Made by a program: the position numbers and the translations under genes
The notes under the pieces: generated by a model
What the model saw: the letters and a program-made list of their open reading frames with translations, nothing else
Told to the model about the DNA's origin: nothing
Databases searched by the model: none
Part shown: positions 34,330-44,305 of the stretch, in pieces
Numbering within the stretch: position 1 is the stretch's first letter
Layout: each line of letters starts with the position of its first letter
NCBI GenBank assembly: GCA_037176705.1
Contig: CM073885.1
Location: forward strand, 159,702,290 to 159,766,289
DNA from: Molossus alvarezi
Lineage: Eukaryota; Chordata; Mammalia; Chiroptera; Molossidae
Reading direction: 5' to 3'
DNA: 64,000 nt

Positions 34330-35059
34330 AATAATGACATCAGCAGTTGAACAATTATAGATTTACACCATACATCGATAAGAAAACCACAATAGTAAGG
34401 TCATTTACACTACTCTCGATTTACTCTTTAACAGGACAGCTCAGCTTCTATTTTCTGCACATATTTCAAATATTTTCACCTACAGTTTCTCAACTTTCCC
34501 ACTGACCACATCAACGGGCAGTTTATGGTTGTCATGCTTCTTGCAGACCAATGGTGCATAGGGGTCTTTGCACAATTGGCTGGTATTATACCAAATGGCC
34601 AGCAGGGGCAGCAGTGTCAAGAACTTCTTCCACTACAATTCAAGACTGAAATAGCTCTCCTTAGACTTTTATGTCCCACAGTATTTTTAAAGCACTCCAT
34701 CGAAGGGATATTTTAGTTATGTGGCATCAGGAAGGAGTTGGGGGAGGGGGGGAAGTGTGTTATCTCTGGTTGCCTTTAAGATTTAACAACGTGTTGAAGT
34801 ATGAATGCCACTGTTTATACACACTGCACTGGTAGACAAGATCCTGGCAGAAGCTGGAAGAAGAAAGAAGTCCACTCAAACTTTCTCATCCTATCTTAAT
34901 GCAACTATTAAACAAAAAAAATTTTTAAATGAAAAGTCTAGGACAAATGCTAAATTAAAAAGCATTCTGAGAAAATATGCACAAGGAAAATATGTTCAGG
35001 GAAAACCAGGACGTGGTCACCTCATCCTAGGGAATGTCCATGTTTCACTTTAGAAGATC
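34330..35059. other. Unique-looking sequence
   Basis: Two short frames (34525-34716, 34805-35053) show no known domain. No element recognised. Confidence 0.5.
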
Positions 35060-35569
35060 CTGGCAGTTTCCCAAGTGATTGTTAGAATTTACATCCCAAC
35101 CAACAGCATATGTGAGATAGAATTACTCCACTTCCTCACCAACATTTGACACCATTTGTCTTTTTAATTTTGACCATTTTGGCATGTATACAATGCCACC
35201 ACATTGTGATTTTAATTTTACTTACCTGCTTAATAATAAGATGAGCACATTTATTGACCATTTGAATATACTCTTTTTTGAGGTGCCTTCTCATTTGCCT
35301 ATTGGGTTGTGTGTGTATATATGTATTTTTCTTATTGATTTGTAGTACTTCTTAATATATTTGATAAATAAGCCACCAATTAGTTATATGTGTTGTCAAT
35401 ATTGTGTCTACTCTCAGGTTGCCTTTTTGTCCTCCAAATGATTTCTCTTGGTGAAAGAAAAGTTCTTAATTTTAATGTAGTCCAATTTTCTGTTTAAGAA
35501 ATCATTCCTTATTTGAAGGTCATGAAGATATTATCCCATCATTGTCCTAAAGCTTATTTTTAACCTGTC

Positions 35570-35621
<52 letters not shown>

Positions 35622-35622
35622 T
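35570..35622. repeat. (TTTA)n microsatellite
   Basis: About 12 TTTA units, probably grown from the A-rich tail of the minus-strand SINE that ends at 36108. Confidence 0.95.
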
Positions 35623-36108
35623 TTTTTTTTTTTTTTTTTATCCTCACCCGAGGACATTTTTCCATTTTTTGTTCAGGTAGAGTGGGAGGGAGAGAGAGGA
35701 ACAGATAGAGAGAGAGAAACATCGATGTGAAAGGAACACATCGAGTGGCTGCCACCCGCACAACCGACCAGGGCCGGGAACAAACTGCAACCGAGGTACG
35801 CGCCCTTAGCGGGAACCGAACCCGGGTCTCTCAGGACCGCAGGCCGACGCTCTAACCGCTGAGCCAAACTGGCCAGGGCCTTATTTATTTATTTTTAAAT
35901 ATGTTTTTACTGATTTGAGACAGAGAGAGAATGGGAAGGAGAGAGAGAGAGAAACACTGATGCAAGAAACATCAATCGGCTGCCTCCTGAACACCCCCTA
36001 CTGGGCATCAAGCCCTCATCCCAGGCATGTGCCCTGATCAGGAATTGAACCAGCAACATCTTGGTGCATGGGATGACACTCAACCAACTGCACCACACTG
36101 GCCAAGGC
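35576..36108 (-). mobile_element. Ves SINE (short form) with another SINE in its tail
   Basis: Body 35890-36108 with head 'CACACTGGCCAAGGC'. The TSD TAACCTGTC(T/A)TATTT (35561-35575 and 36109-36123) shows that its tail extends left to about 35576. The copy at 35623-35879 therefore sits inside the tail. Confidence 0.9.
35623..35879 (-). mobile_element. Ves SINE (long form), nested
   Basis: A very well preserved copy: 'TCCTCACCCGAGGACATTTT' at the left, GCGGGAACCGAACCCGGG B-box region and 'AAACTGGCCAGGGC' head. It lies within the TTTA-rich tail of the older SINE. Confidence 0.95.
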
Positions 36109-36439
36109 TAACCTGTCATATTTAGGTGTACAGTATTAGTCAATTGCATTTGGGATATTGTAAGAAAGATTGATACTTTATTTTTCCATATTGATATCCA
36201 CTTAATCAAGCATCATCTTTTTCAGAAGGTTGTTCTTTTCCTTCTGAGTTTCAGCAGAGATTCTGCTATAAGTCAGGTAGTTACTAAACTGTATGTTTGG
36301 GTCTGTTTCTGTTTCACTAATCTGCTTGACTTTCCCTGTGCCTAGTACCACCCAATGCCTCAGAACTATAACCTTATAGCAAATTGGTGTCTGGTGGTAG
36401 AAGTGTTCATTATGTACTTCTTTTTAAAGACTAGCTTGA

Positions 36440-36684
36440 TGCCCTGGCTGGTTTGGCTCAGCAGTTAGAGCATCAGCCCATGAACCAGAGAGTCCTGGGT
36501 TCAGTTCCCACTAAGGGCATGTACCTCAGTTGCAGTTTGTCCACAGCCCCGGTTGGGGTCATGTGGGTGGTGACCAGTTAATGTGTTTCTCTCACATTGA
36601 TGTTTCTCTTTCTCTCTCTCTCCCGCCCACTCTATCTGAAGATAAATGCAAAAAAATGTCCTCAGGTGAGGATAAAAAAAGAGG
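36440..36684 (+). mobile_element. Ves SINE (long form)
   Basis: Complete copy within the old L1. Flanks 'aaagactagcttga' (36426-36439) and 'aaagaggagcttga' (about 36678-36691) match at 12 of 14. Confidence 0.93.
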
Positions 36685-37161
36685 AGCTTGACTATTCTAG
36701 ATTCTTTGCATTTCAATATAAATTTTAAAATCAGCTTGTCAACTTTCACCAAAAACTAACAAACAAACTCTGCTCAGATTTTAACTGGGTTGCATTGCAT
36801 TTATGGGTCAATTTAGGACGAATTGACAATATTGAGTCTTCAAGCCATGAATGTGGCATATTCTTTAATTTCTCTCAGCAATACTTTGCAGTTTTTAGTA
36901 TAGACATCACACCTATCTTTCAGATATATTACTATACATTTTACATTTTTCTTATTATTATAAATTCTGTTTTTTAATTTCATTTTCTTATTGTTAATTG
37001 CTAACATATAGAAATGCAATTAATAATTATATTCTGAACTATATCCAGCAACCTGCTAAATTCTTCTAAGTCCAAAATTTATATGTTAAAGCCCTAACAC
37101 CCAGTACTTCAGAACGTGAATGTATTTTGGAGCAAGGGCCTTAAATGAGGTAACTAAGTTA

Positions 37162-37614
37162 GCCCTGGCCAGTCTGGATCAGCAGTTAGAGCTTTGGCCC
37201 GTGGACCAAAGAGTTGCCGGTTTGATTCCAGTCAAGGGCATGAATCTCAGTTGCAGTTTGTCCTTGGCCCTGGTCAGGGTTGTGCATGAGGCAACCAGTC
37301 AAAGTTTCTCTCTCTCTCTTTTTTTATCCTCACCCAAGGACATTTTTCCATTTTTTGTTCAGATAGAGAGGGAGAGAGAGGAAGAGAAAGAAAGAAAACA
37401 TTGACGTGAAAGGGACACATCGAGTGGCTGCCTCTTGTATGACCTAACCAGGGCCGGGGACAAACTGCAACCGAGGTATGTGCCCTTAGCAGAAACCAAA
37501 CCCAGGTCTCTCTGGACTGCAGGCCAATGCTCTAACCGCTGAGCGAAACTAGCCAGGGCTGTTTCTCTCTCTCTCTTTTAAGATAAATAGAAAAATGTCC
37601 TCAGGAAAGGACTG
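37162..37614 (+). mobile_element. Ves SINE (long form), host of two later SINEs
   Basis: Head part 37162-37322, then after the minus-strand insertion the tail 37580-37614. Its TSD GAGGTAACTAAGTTA is at 37147-37161 and, beyond the third SINE, at 37902-37916. This shows that it arrived first. Confidence 0.93.
37323..37560 (-). mobile_element. Ves SINE (long form), nested in the CT tract
   Basis: Complete minus-strand copy. The TSD GTTTCTCTCTCTCTCTTTT starts at 37304 and 37561 and comes from the pyrimidine tract of the host SINE. Confidence 0.95.
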
Positions 37615-37630
37615 AAAAAACAAAAGAGGT

Positions 37631-37890
37631 GCCCTGGCCGGTTTGGCTCAGCGGTTCGGTTTGGCTCAGCGGTTAGAGCGTCGGCCTGCAGTCCTGAGAG
37701 ACCCGGCTTCAGTTCCCGCTAGGGGCACGTACCTCGGTTGCAGTTTGTCCCCGGCCCTGGTCGGTTGTGCGGGTGGCAGCCACTCGATGTGTTCCTTTCA
37801 CATCGATATTTCTCTCTCTCTCTCTCTGTTCCTCTCTCTCCCTCCCACTCTACCTGAACAAAAAATGGAAAAATGTCCTCCGGTGAGGGA
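37631..37890 (+). mobile_element. Ves SINE (long form) with duplicated head
   Basis: Perfect 16-bp TSD AAAAAACAAAAGAGGT at 37615-37630 and 37891-37906, taken from the tail of the SINE at 37162. An 18-bp piece of the tRNA-like head, CGGTTTGGCTCAGCGGTT, is present twice in tandem (37639-37656 and 37657-37674), over the A-box region. Confidence 0.96.
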
Positions 37891-38180
37891 AAAAAACAAA
37901 AGAGGTAACTAAGTTAAAATAAGGCTGTTAGGTGTCCACATTAGAAGAGATTAGAATGCACAGGGAGGCACCAGGGGGCGTCCCATACACAGAGGGACAA
38001 CCATGTAAAGAGGCAGCAGGAGGACGGCCATTTGCAAGCCAAGAAGAGGCCTCAGTGGACCGGACCCTGATGACACCTGATCTTGGACTTCTAGCCTCCA
38101 GAACTGTAAGAAAATATATTTCTGTTGTGTAAGCCCCTAGTCTGTAGAATTTTGTTATGGCAGACTGAGCAGACGAATAC

Positions 38181-38640
38181 AGAGGAAGTTCCTGATTAAA
38201 ACTCATTAAACCAGGAGGGGGTTCAGAGAGCTTCTGGGCTGGTGAACGTGGCGGTGCTGGAAGAGTGTCACCCTGAGAGGCCATGGAGGCTCTGCACCCT
38301 TCCCCATGCCTTACCTATGCACCTCTTCCACTTGGCTGCTCCGAGTCACATCCTTTCAGAATAAGTCAGTGACCTACCAAGTAAAATGTGTCTCTGAGTT
38401 CTGTGAGCTGCTCTAGCAAATTAATCAATCCCAAGAAGGAGGTCTTTGGAACCTCCACTTTATCGCCAGTTAGAAATACAGGTGACAACCTGAAGTTACA
38501 ATTAGCATCTGAAGTTGGGGGTGGGTACAGTGTTGTAGGACTGATCCTTAATCTTCAGGTAGACAGTGTCAGAGTGAGCTGAACTGGAGGACACCCAGCT
38601 GGTGCCGGAGAAGCGTTGGTGGGTGGAAAGATCCCCAGGT
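38181..38640. repeat. Ancient interspersed repeat, class uncertain
   Basis: 'gggctggtgaacgtggcggtgctggaag', 'gtgtctctgagttctgtgagctgctctagcaaattaatc', 'aggtgacaacctgaagttacaattagcatctgaag' and 'gacacccagctggtg' recall a mammal-wide LTR-like repeat. I cannot name the family with confidence. Confidence 0.55.
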
Positions 38641-39210
38641 TGAAATTGGGTGCAGACTCTTCTTCATGCTCCATTTTTGGAGTTGGTTTATGTCAGTATT
38701 GTTTGGAAAGTGGAAATTTAAAGAAGCCAGGTTTAGGAGATGACAACATGAACAAACAAAACAACAATTGTGTGGGGGTTTTTTTTTGGTTTTTTTTTTG
38801 GTTGTGTTTTCTAATTTGCTTTCTCTTACTCACAGATTATTATTCAAATGAATGAATCAAATAGTTGTTTTTATTTCATATAAAAAGAAAAAGTAAATAT
38901 CCAATCATCTAACAACATAACTAAAGCAGTGCTATATTTTATAATTAAATTATAAACTTAAGAAGTGAAATAATCTATCAGTGTAAGATGAAAACCCACT
39001 CTTTAATTTAGAAAATAACAGGAAATCCCCTGTGATAAATGCAGTGTTTGAGGAGCACGCTGAATTCCCAGGAGCCAGTAAAAGCATTGGGTGCCTCACA
39101 GTTTTCCAGAGATGGAGTCCGCAGTTCTGGGGCAGGTGCTGTGTTCTTTCTTAACATTTAGATGCCAAAAAAGAAAAGTCTCAGTAGTTATTTCCTTCCA
39201 ACTGGAATAA
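38641..39210. other. AT-rich sequence, nothing recognised
   Basis: It contains a GT-rich run near 38770-38810. No gene or clear element. Confidence 0.5.
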
Positions 39211-39474
39211 GAAGTTATTCTAATATTAACAAGTAGTTTTGCTAGCAATAGACACTCCAAAGAAAATAAAGATGGTTTATGTAAGGAGGCCATCAAAACA
39301 AAAGGATCCATTCAAGAGAAATCAGCGCAAATTTCAGCAACTGCTGAAACTGTCAGCCAAGTCCAGCAGGAAGTACAAACAGTATTTTCCATTTCAGAGA
39401 AATACATCTATCTCAATGATTATTCATCAGGACACAAGCCAGGCGACTCGAAAATATATTTTTATAGAGGATAG
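39211..39474 (+). other. Stop-bounded open frame without ATG, unidentified
   Basis: Eighty-seven codons are open from just after a TAA (39208) to a TAG (39472). The composition looks protein-like, for example SIQEKSAQISATAETVSQVQ. A second frame (39239-39568) is also open for about 110 codons. I recognise no family. It could be a lost exon, a decayed retrocopy or chance. Confidence 0.25.
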
Positions 39475-39898
39475 CATAAGGGGAATTCCACGTAGAAACC
39501 TAGCCCAGAGACCAGTAATCGTAGGTCCTGGCACTTCAACTAGATGTTTTAAGCCATCACAGGAATAACTTGGGATACTAGAAAGAGGAAGTTTATGCAC
39601 CTGGAAAAGACTAAATAAACCTGGAGAATGTAGTGATCCTGTGTGCACCATCCTCAGTTCCTTAAAATTTGGTTCACTTGAGAAGCCTGTCAACTAACAA
39701 TGGAGCAGGGGAATCTAAATCCACATCATCAGCCCTCAGGACCCCTTGAGGACTGGAACATCGTCTAGCTCATCCCCAAGGACTCCCCCTAGTAGGTGAT
39801 CAAGGTGTGTTTCTTTAATTAAATGACATTAAATCAAATGGTATTTACCAGAGCTATGATTTCATTTAGAAAAGAACAGAAATTAATAATGGCAATCT
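39475..39898. other. Unique-looking sequence
   Basis: No element recognised. Confidence 0.45.
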
Positions 39899-39908
39899 TC
39901 CTGTAGTT

Positions 39909-40165
39909 GTTTGTTTGTTTGTTTGTTTGTTTTATCCTCAACTGAGGACATTTTCACATTCCTCCCCAGATAGAGTGAGAGGGAGAAAGAGAGAGAGATA
40001 GAAACATCAGTGTGAGAGAGACACATCGACTGGCTGCCACCCACATGACCCCAACAGGGACCGGAGACAAATTACAACTGAGGTACATGCCCTTAGCGGG
40101 AACTGAACCCAGGTCTTTCTGGACCATGGGCCAATGCTCTAACCACTGAGAAAAACCGACCAGGG
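39909..40165 (-). mobile_element. Ves SINE (long form)
   Basis: Minus-strand copy whose A-tail has become (TTTG)n on the plus strand (39909-39932). TSD TCCTGTAGTT at 39899-39908 and 40166-40175. Confidence 0.95.
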
Positions 40166-40322
40166 TCCTGTAGTTTTTATTTGATCAAATTGGGAAGGGT
40201 TTTTTTTGCATATCCCCCTATTTTTTTTCTCTATCTAGCACCAACATCTTGAGAAACAAAAACCTGTCTCATTTGTCTTCTTACTCTCATTCTAGCAAAG
40301 TAAGAGTTTAATTCTGCTTTTT

Positions 40323-40569
40323 TTTTTTATCCTCACCTGAGGACATCCCTCCATTTTTTGTTCAGACAGAGTGGCAGGGAGAGAGAGGAAGAGAGAAAGA
40401 GAGAGAAACATCGACGTAAAAGGGACACATCGAGTGGCTGCCACCCACATGACCAACTAGGGCTGGGGACAAACTGCAACCGAGGTACGTGCCCCTAGCA
40501 GGAACCAAGCCCGAGTCTCTCTGGAGCACAGACCGATGCTCCAACTACTAAGCCAAACCAGCCAGGGCC
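40323..40569 (-). mobile_element. Ves SINE (long form)
   Basis: Complete copy. TSD TTCTGCTTTTT at 40312-40322 and 40572-40582. Confidence 0.95.
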
Positions 40570-40582
40570 AGTTCTGCTTTTT

Positions 40583-40632
40583 GAATGAATGAATGAATGA
40601 ATGAATGAATGAATGAATGAGTGAATGAATGA
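40583..40632. repeat. (GAAT)n microsatellite
   Basis: About 12 GAAT units with one interruption (gagtgaat), directly after the SINE target site. Confidence 0.95.
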
Positions 40633-40690
40633 TTTTTTACATTCTCTTTTATTAGAAATGATAACTGCAGAATATTTATTTAAAGAAATA

Positions 40691-40921
40691 TGCCCAGCTG
40701 GTGTGGCTTAGTGCACAGGTTGAGCGTCGACCTGTGCACCAAGAGGTTGCTAGTTCAATTCCTGGTCAGGACACATGTCCAGGTTGTAGGCCCAATTGCC
40801 AGTGGGGGACATGCAGGAGGCGGCCAATCAATGTTCTCTCTCATGGATGTTTCGATCTCTTTCTTCCTCTCCCTTCCTCTCTCTCTAAAATCAATAAAGA
40901 AAAAAAACTTTTTTTTTTTAA
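40691..40921 (+). mobile_element. Ves SINE (short form)
   Basis: Complete short-form copy. Perfect 12-bp TSD TTTAAAGAAATA at 40679-40690 and 40922-40933. Confidence 0.96.
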
Positions 40922-40962
40922 TTTAAAGAAATAATGGCTCCACAACACAAATAATACACCAA

Positions 40963-41200
40963 GCCCTGGCTGGTTTGGCTTAGCGGTAGAACGTTGGCCC
41001 ACAGACCAGAGGCTAGAGTTCGATTCTGGAAAGAGCACGTACCTCGGTTGTGGTTCAGTCCCTGACCCTGGTCAGGGTCGTGCGGGAGGCAACCAATCGA
41101 TATGTCTCTCTCACATTGATGTTTCTCTTTCTCTCTCTCTCCCCCACTCTATCTGAAGATAAATGGGAAAAAGTATCCTCGGGTGAGGATTTAAATAAAC
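40963..41200 (+). mobile_element. Ves SINE (long form)
   Basis: Head 'GCCCTGGCTGGTTTGGCTTAGC', tail 'TATCCTCGGGTGAGGAT'. TSD not clear. Confidence 0.93.
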
Positions 41201-41539
41201 AATAAAAATTAAAAATATAAAACCCAATACAGGGGATGGGATAACAATACATAGACAAAATAAAGTAAGCATGCATGTCTTAACTCTGTCTGATACAAAT
41301 TTAAAATCTAAAACAGATATTCTGGGATCAACTAAAATGCAAAGAACCAATGGAATAATATTAATAATCAACAAAGTATGTGCCTCAACATAGCGTCCAA
41401 GCTCCATGAGTTTAGTATTATTAGGAGACAGCATAACCCAGACCAGAGAAAGCATTTAAATCCTCAGTAAAAGGAAATGGCAAAGATAAGCAGTGATGAA
41501 AGGGACATAAAGTGATGATAATTTTGCTGTAGCTGCCAC
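41201..41539. other. AT-rich sequence, nothing recognised
   Basis: No gene or clear element. Confidence 0.45.
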
Positions 41540-41949
41540 CCTAACCCCAACAGCTCTTAGCAACTTTGAAGTTTATAATATTGTATTGTTGACTATAATC
41601 ATTATGCTGCACATTAGATCTCCAGGACTTATTTATCTACTGGTTGCAAGTTTGTACCCTTTGACTAACATCTTCTCAGTCCCATCATCCTCCAGCCCCT
41701 AGTAACTACCATTCTATTTTCTGTTTCTATGAGTACAGCTTTTTTAGATCCCACATATAAGTGAGATCATACAGTATTTGTCTTTCTCTGCCTGACTTAT
41801 CTTTCTTAGCTTAATGCCCTCAAGGGCCATCTGGGTTGTTGCAAACGAATTCCCTTGTTTCTCATGGCTAAATAATATTCCTCTGTATGTGTGTGTCTGT
41901 GTATGTGCGTGTGTATATATTCACAACTTTTTCATCCATTCATCTTTTT
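41540..41949 (-). mobile_element. Old L1 3'UTR fragment
   Basis: 'gttgactataatcattatgctgcacattagatctccagg', 'actaccattctattttctgtttctatgag' and 'cacatataagtgagatcatacagtatttgtctttctctg' are classic reverse-oriented old L1 3'UTR text. Confidence 0.85.
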
Positions 41950-42193
41950 TTAAACCCTCACCCAAGGAATTTTTTTTTTAATTCATCGGTAGAGTGAAAG
42001 GAAGAGAGAGAGAGAGAGAGAGAAAGAGAAACATCCATGTGAGAGAGACATATGGATGGTTGCCTCCCGCACAATCCCGACCAGGGCCGGGCTGAACCAC
42101 AACGGGGGTACATGCCCTTGACCAGACTAGAACCCACAACTCTTTGGTCCACAGGCCGACACTCTTAACTGCTGAGCCAAAACAGCCAGGGCA
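41950..42193 (-). mobile_element. Ves SINE (long form)
   Basis: Minus-strand copy with a (GA)n tract and 'AAAACAGCCAGGGC' head. Flanks ATCCATT and ATCCACT may be an eroded TSD. Confidence 0.92.
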
Positions 42194-42588
42194 AATCCAC
42201 TAGTTCTAATGTACAGTTTAGTATGTTTTCCACAGCACACCTCTTTCTCATGCTATATTGCTCCTTTCCAAATACACTCCCACCCCTCTTCATAAGGTGA
42301 CTTCATCTGACTGGTCATGGTGAGGTTAGGCCGATTCTACTCTCTGCCGCCTGAGCACCAGTGCTGTTCCCTCAGGTGATTGCACCAAGCCCCGTGCTGC
42401 CTTTGGAACTGCACCGATTGCCAGAACTTGACATCCACTACTGCTCTCCTGCTGCAGACATGTCCCCTCCCCCTATGTTCCACACATGCACACGCACCCA
42501 ACTATCCCAACTGCTTAGTAATTTACACTCCCGATTCTTGTTCACATCTCCCTTGTATATTTCCTCACTTCCTAGGTCAGCACTTACA
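42194..42588. other. Unique-looking sequence
   Basis: No element or gene recognised. It is the left flank of the CNDP2 retrocopy. Confidence 0.5.
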
Positions 42589-42614
42589 AAGTCCACAGCG
42601 CCAAAGGACGCCTT
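42589..42614 (+). pseudogene. CNDP2: CNDP2 retrocopy, left edge (target site plus first bases)
   Basis: AAGTCCACAGCGCC (42589-42602) resembles AAGTCCATGGTGCC (45518-45531), with three mismatches, all transitions: a likely eroded TSD of the retrocopy. The coding match starts at 'cca aag gac gcc' (KDA, then FFKD after the HAL1-like insertion), so the copy is 5'-truncated in mid-gene. Confidence 0.6.
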
Positions 42615-42973
42615 TTTTTTTTTTTAAATCTTTATTGTTGAATGTAGAATGTGTTAACAGATGTTCCTCATTTTTCCCCCATTGACCCCCTCCTCCCCAC
42701 TCCCACCCACCTCCCACCTTTTCCCACACTATTGTCTGTGTCCATTGGTTATGCATATAAGTTCTTTGGTTTATTCCCACCCCCCAACCCTTTTCCCTTT
42801 GAGGTTTGTCAGTGTAGCAATAAATTTGTACTTCTTAATCCCTTCGTCTTTTTCACCCATTCCCCCAACCCCCTCCTATCTGGCAACCAACAAAATGTTC
42901 TCTGTATCTATGAGAATGTTTCTGTTCTGCCTGTTTATTTTGTTTGTAGATTCCATTGTCGATAGATATGTAT

Positions 42974-43891
42974 TCATTGATATTTTATTTGTTCATATAT
43001 TTTATCTTTTCCTTCAAAAAGACCCTTCATTATTTCATATAATAACGGTTTGGTTGTGATGAACTCCTTTAACTTTTTCTTGTCTGGGAAACTCTTTATA
43101 TGTCCATCGATTCTAAATGACAGCTTTGCAGGATAGAGTAATCTTGGTTGTAGGTTCTTGCTTTTCATCACTCTGAATATTTGTTGCCACTCCCTTCTGG
43201 CCTGCAAAGTTTCTTTTGAGAAATCAGCTGACAGCCTTATGGGAACTCCCTTGTAGGTAACTAGCTGCCTTTCTCTTGCTGCTTGTAAGATTCTCTCTTT
43301 GTCTTGAACCTTTTGCATTTTGATGATGATGTGTCTTAGTGTGGGCCTCTTGGGGTTCATCTTGTTTAGGACTCTCTGTGCTTTCTGGACTTGTATGACT
43401 GTTTCCTTCACCAAGTTAGGAAAGTTTTCTGCCATTATTGTTTCAAACAGGTTTTCAATTTCTTGTTCTCTCTCTTCTCCTTCCGGCACCCCCAAGATGC
43501 AAATGTTGACACACCTGAAGTTGTCCCAGAGGCTCCTTACACTATCCTCATTTTTTTGGATTCTTTTTTCTTTTTGCTGTTCTGATTGGGCATTTTTTGC
43601 TTTCTTATATTCCAAATCGATGGTTTGCTTGTTGGATTTACGTACTCTACTATTGAATCTGTGTAAATTATTCTTTATTTCAGTTAATGCCTCCTTCATT
43701 TCTGACTGTGCATCCATCATTTCTGACTGGTCCTTTTTTATGCTCTTGAGGCCCTCACTAAGTTCATTGAGCATCCTTATAAGCAGTATTTTGAACTCAG
43801 CTGTTAGGTTGCTTATCTCCATTTTGCTTAGTTCATTTATTGGGGTTTTGTTCTGTTCTTTCATTTGGGACCTGTTTCTTTGTCTTCTCAT
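42974..43891 (-). CDS. HAL1/L1 ORF1 protein, intact 305-residue frame
   Basis: An uninterrupted frame from MRRQRNRSQMKEQNKTPINE to ...EGKDKIYEQIKYQ. Layout follows L1 ORF1p: a short basic N-terminus; a coiled-coil-prone part (about residues 25-110, LNELSEGLKSIKKDQSEMMD); an RRM beginning near 132 (ILGVPEGEEREQEIENLFE); and a C-terminal domain with the conserved RREWQ (about 237-241). ORF1p coats element RNA as trimers in cytoplasmic particles. An ordinary neutral copy this old would often have lost the frame, and copy 1 has. Whether it is expressed cannot be told from sequence; a dead but still open copy is possible. Confidence 0.85.
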   Translation of the reverse strand: MRRQRNRSQMKEQNKTPINELSKMEISNLTAEFKILLIRMLNELSEGLKSIKKDQSEMMDAQSEMKEALTEIKNNLHRFNSRVRKSNKQTIDLEYKKAKNAQSEQQKEKRIQKNEDSVRSLWDNFRCVNICILGVPEGEEREQEIENLFETIMAENFPNLVKETVIQVQKAQRVLNKMNPKRPTLRHIIIKMQKVQDKERILQAARERQLVTYKGVPIRLSADFSKETLQARREWQQIFRVMKSKNLQPRLLYPAKLSFRIDGHIKSFPDKKKLKEFITTKPLLYEIMKGLFEGKDKIYEQIKYQ

Positions 43892-44020
43892 TTTGGCTGC
43901 CTTCCTGTGTTTGTTTCTGTGTATTACTTAATGAGAGGTATGGGGCTAGCTGATACCAGATACTGCTTGTTTGAAAGAAGTTAGGAAAACCTGAAGCAGG
44001 ATCCAAGACAGGCCAATCCT

Positions 44021-44305
44021 ATGGTTAAGCAAGTGGCAACAGCTTGGGTGGGCCTGAAAGTTGGTTGGGGCGGGGCCTCAGGGAGTCAGCAGGGCGGGGC
44101 TACCAGTGTGAGCCAGGTTGCTGGAGTCCCAGATATGGCGGCTGTCTGCCGCCCCCGGGAAGGGCTCACCAAAGGAGCAAAGGCCTCTTACAGCACGTTT
44201 GTCCCGGAGAAAGCCGCCTCTCCAGCCCTCGCTCCAGTGCCAAACAGCTCAGTTCTTCCCTGTGTGTCTCTGGTGCCCCTTGAGCTGCCTCCCCTCCGAG
44301 CTTAG
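44021..44305 (+). other. Antisense ATG reading frame in the HAL1 5' region (94 codons)
   Basis: Same start, stop and length as the frame at 10384-10668 in copy 1 (begins MVKQVATAWV, ends LELPPLRA or LQA), on the strand opposite to ORF1 and about 130 bp beyond its start codon. About 84% of residues are identical. The substitution pattern by hand count (21 changes, about 15 of them replacing a residue) does not suggest constraint. Confidence 0.35.

Larger units (their letters stand above)
35060..37080 (-). mobile_element. Old L1 (3'UTR into ORF2), interrupted by SINEs
   Basis: 35060-35560 reads as reverse-oriented L1 3' region ('atttacatcccaaccaacagcatatg', 'tcatttgcctattgggttg'), and 36690-37080 as reverse ORF2 ('ttttaactgggttgcattgcatttatgggtcaatttagg...caatattgagtcttc'). 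Both fall in the right order for one minus-strand element. SINEs at 35576-36108 and 36440-36684 interrupt it. Confidence 0.85.
37080..38180 (+). repeat. Ancient interspersed repeat, class uncertain, holding a three-SINE nest
   Basis: 37085-37161 ('gccctaacacccagtacttcag...gggccttaaatgagg') and 37917-38180 ('gacaaccatgtaaagaggcagcaggaggacggccat...cttggacttctagcctccagaactg...ttttgttatggcag') belong to a mammal-wide repeat that I know by sequence but cannot name with certainty. It may be of LTR/MaLR type. Confidence 0.6.
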
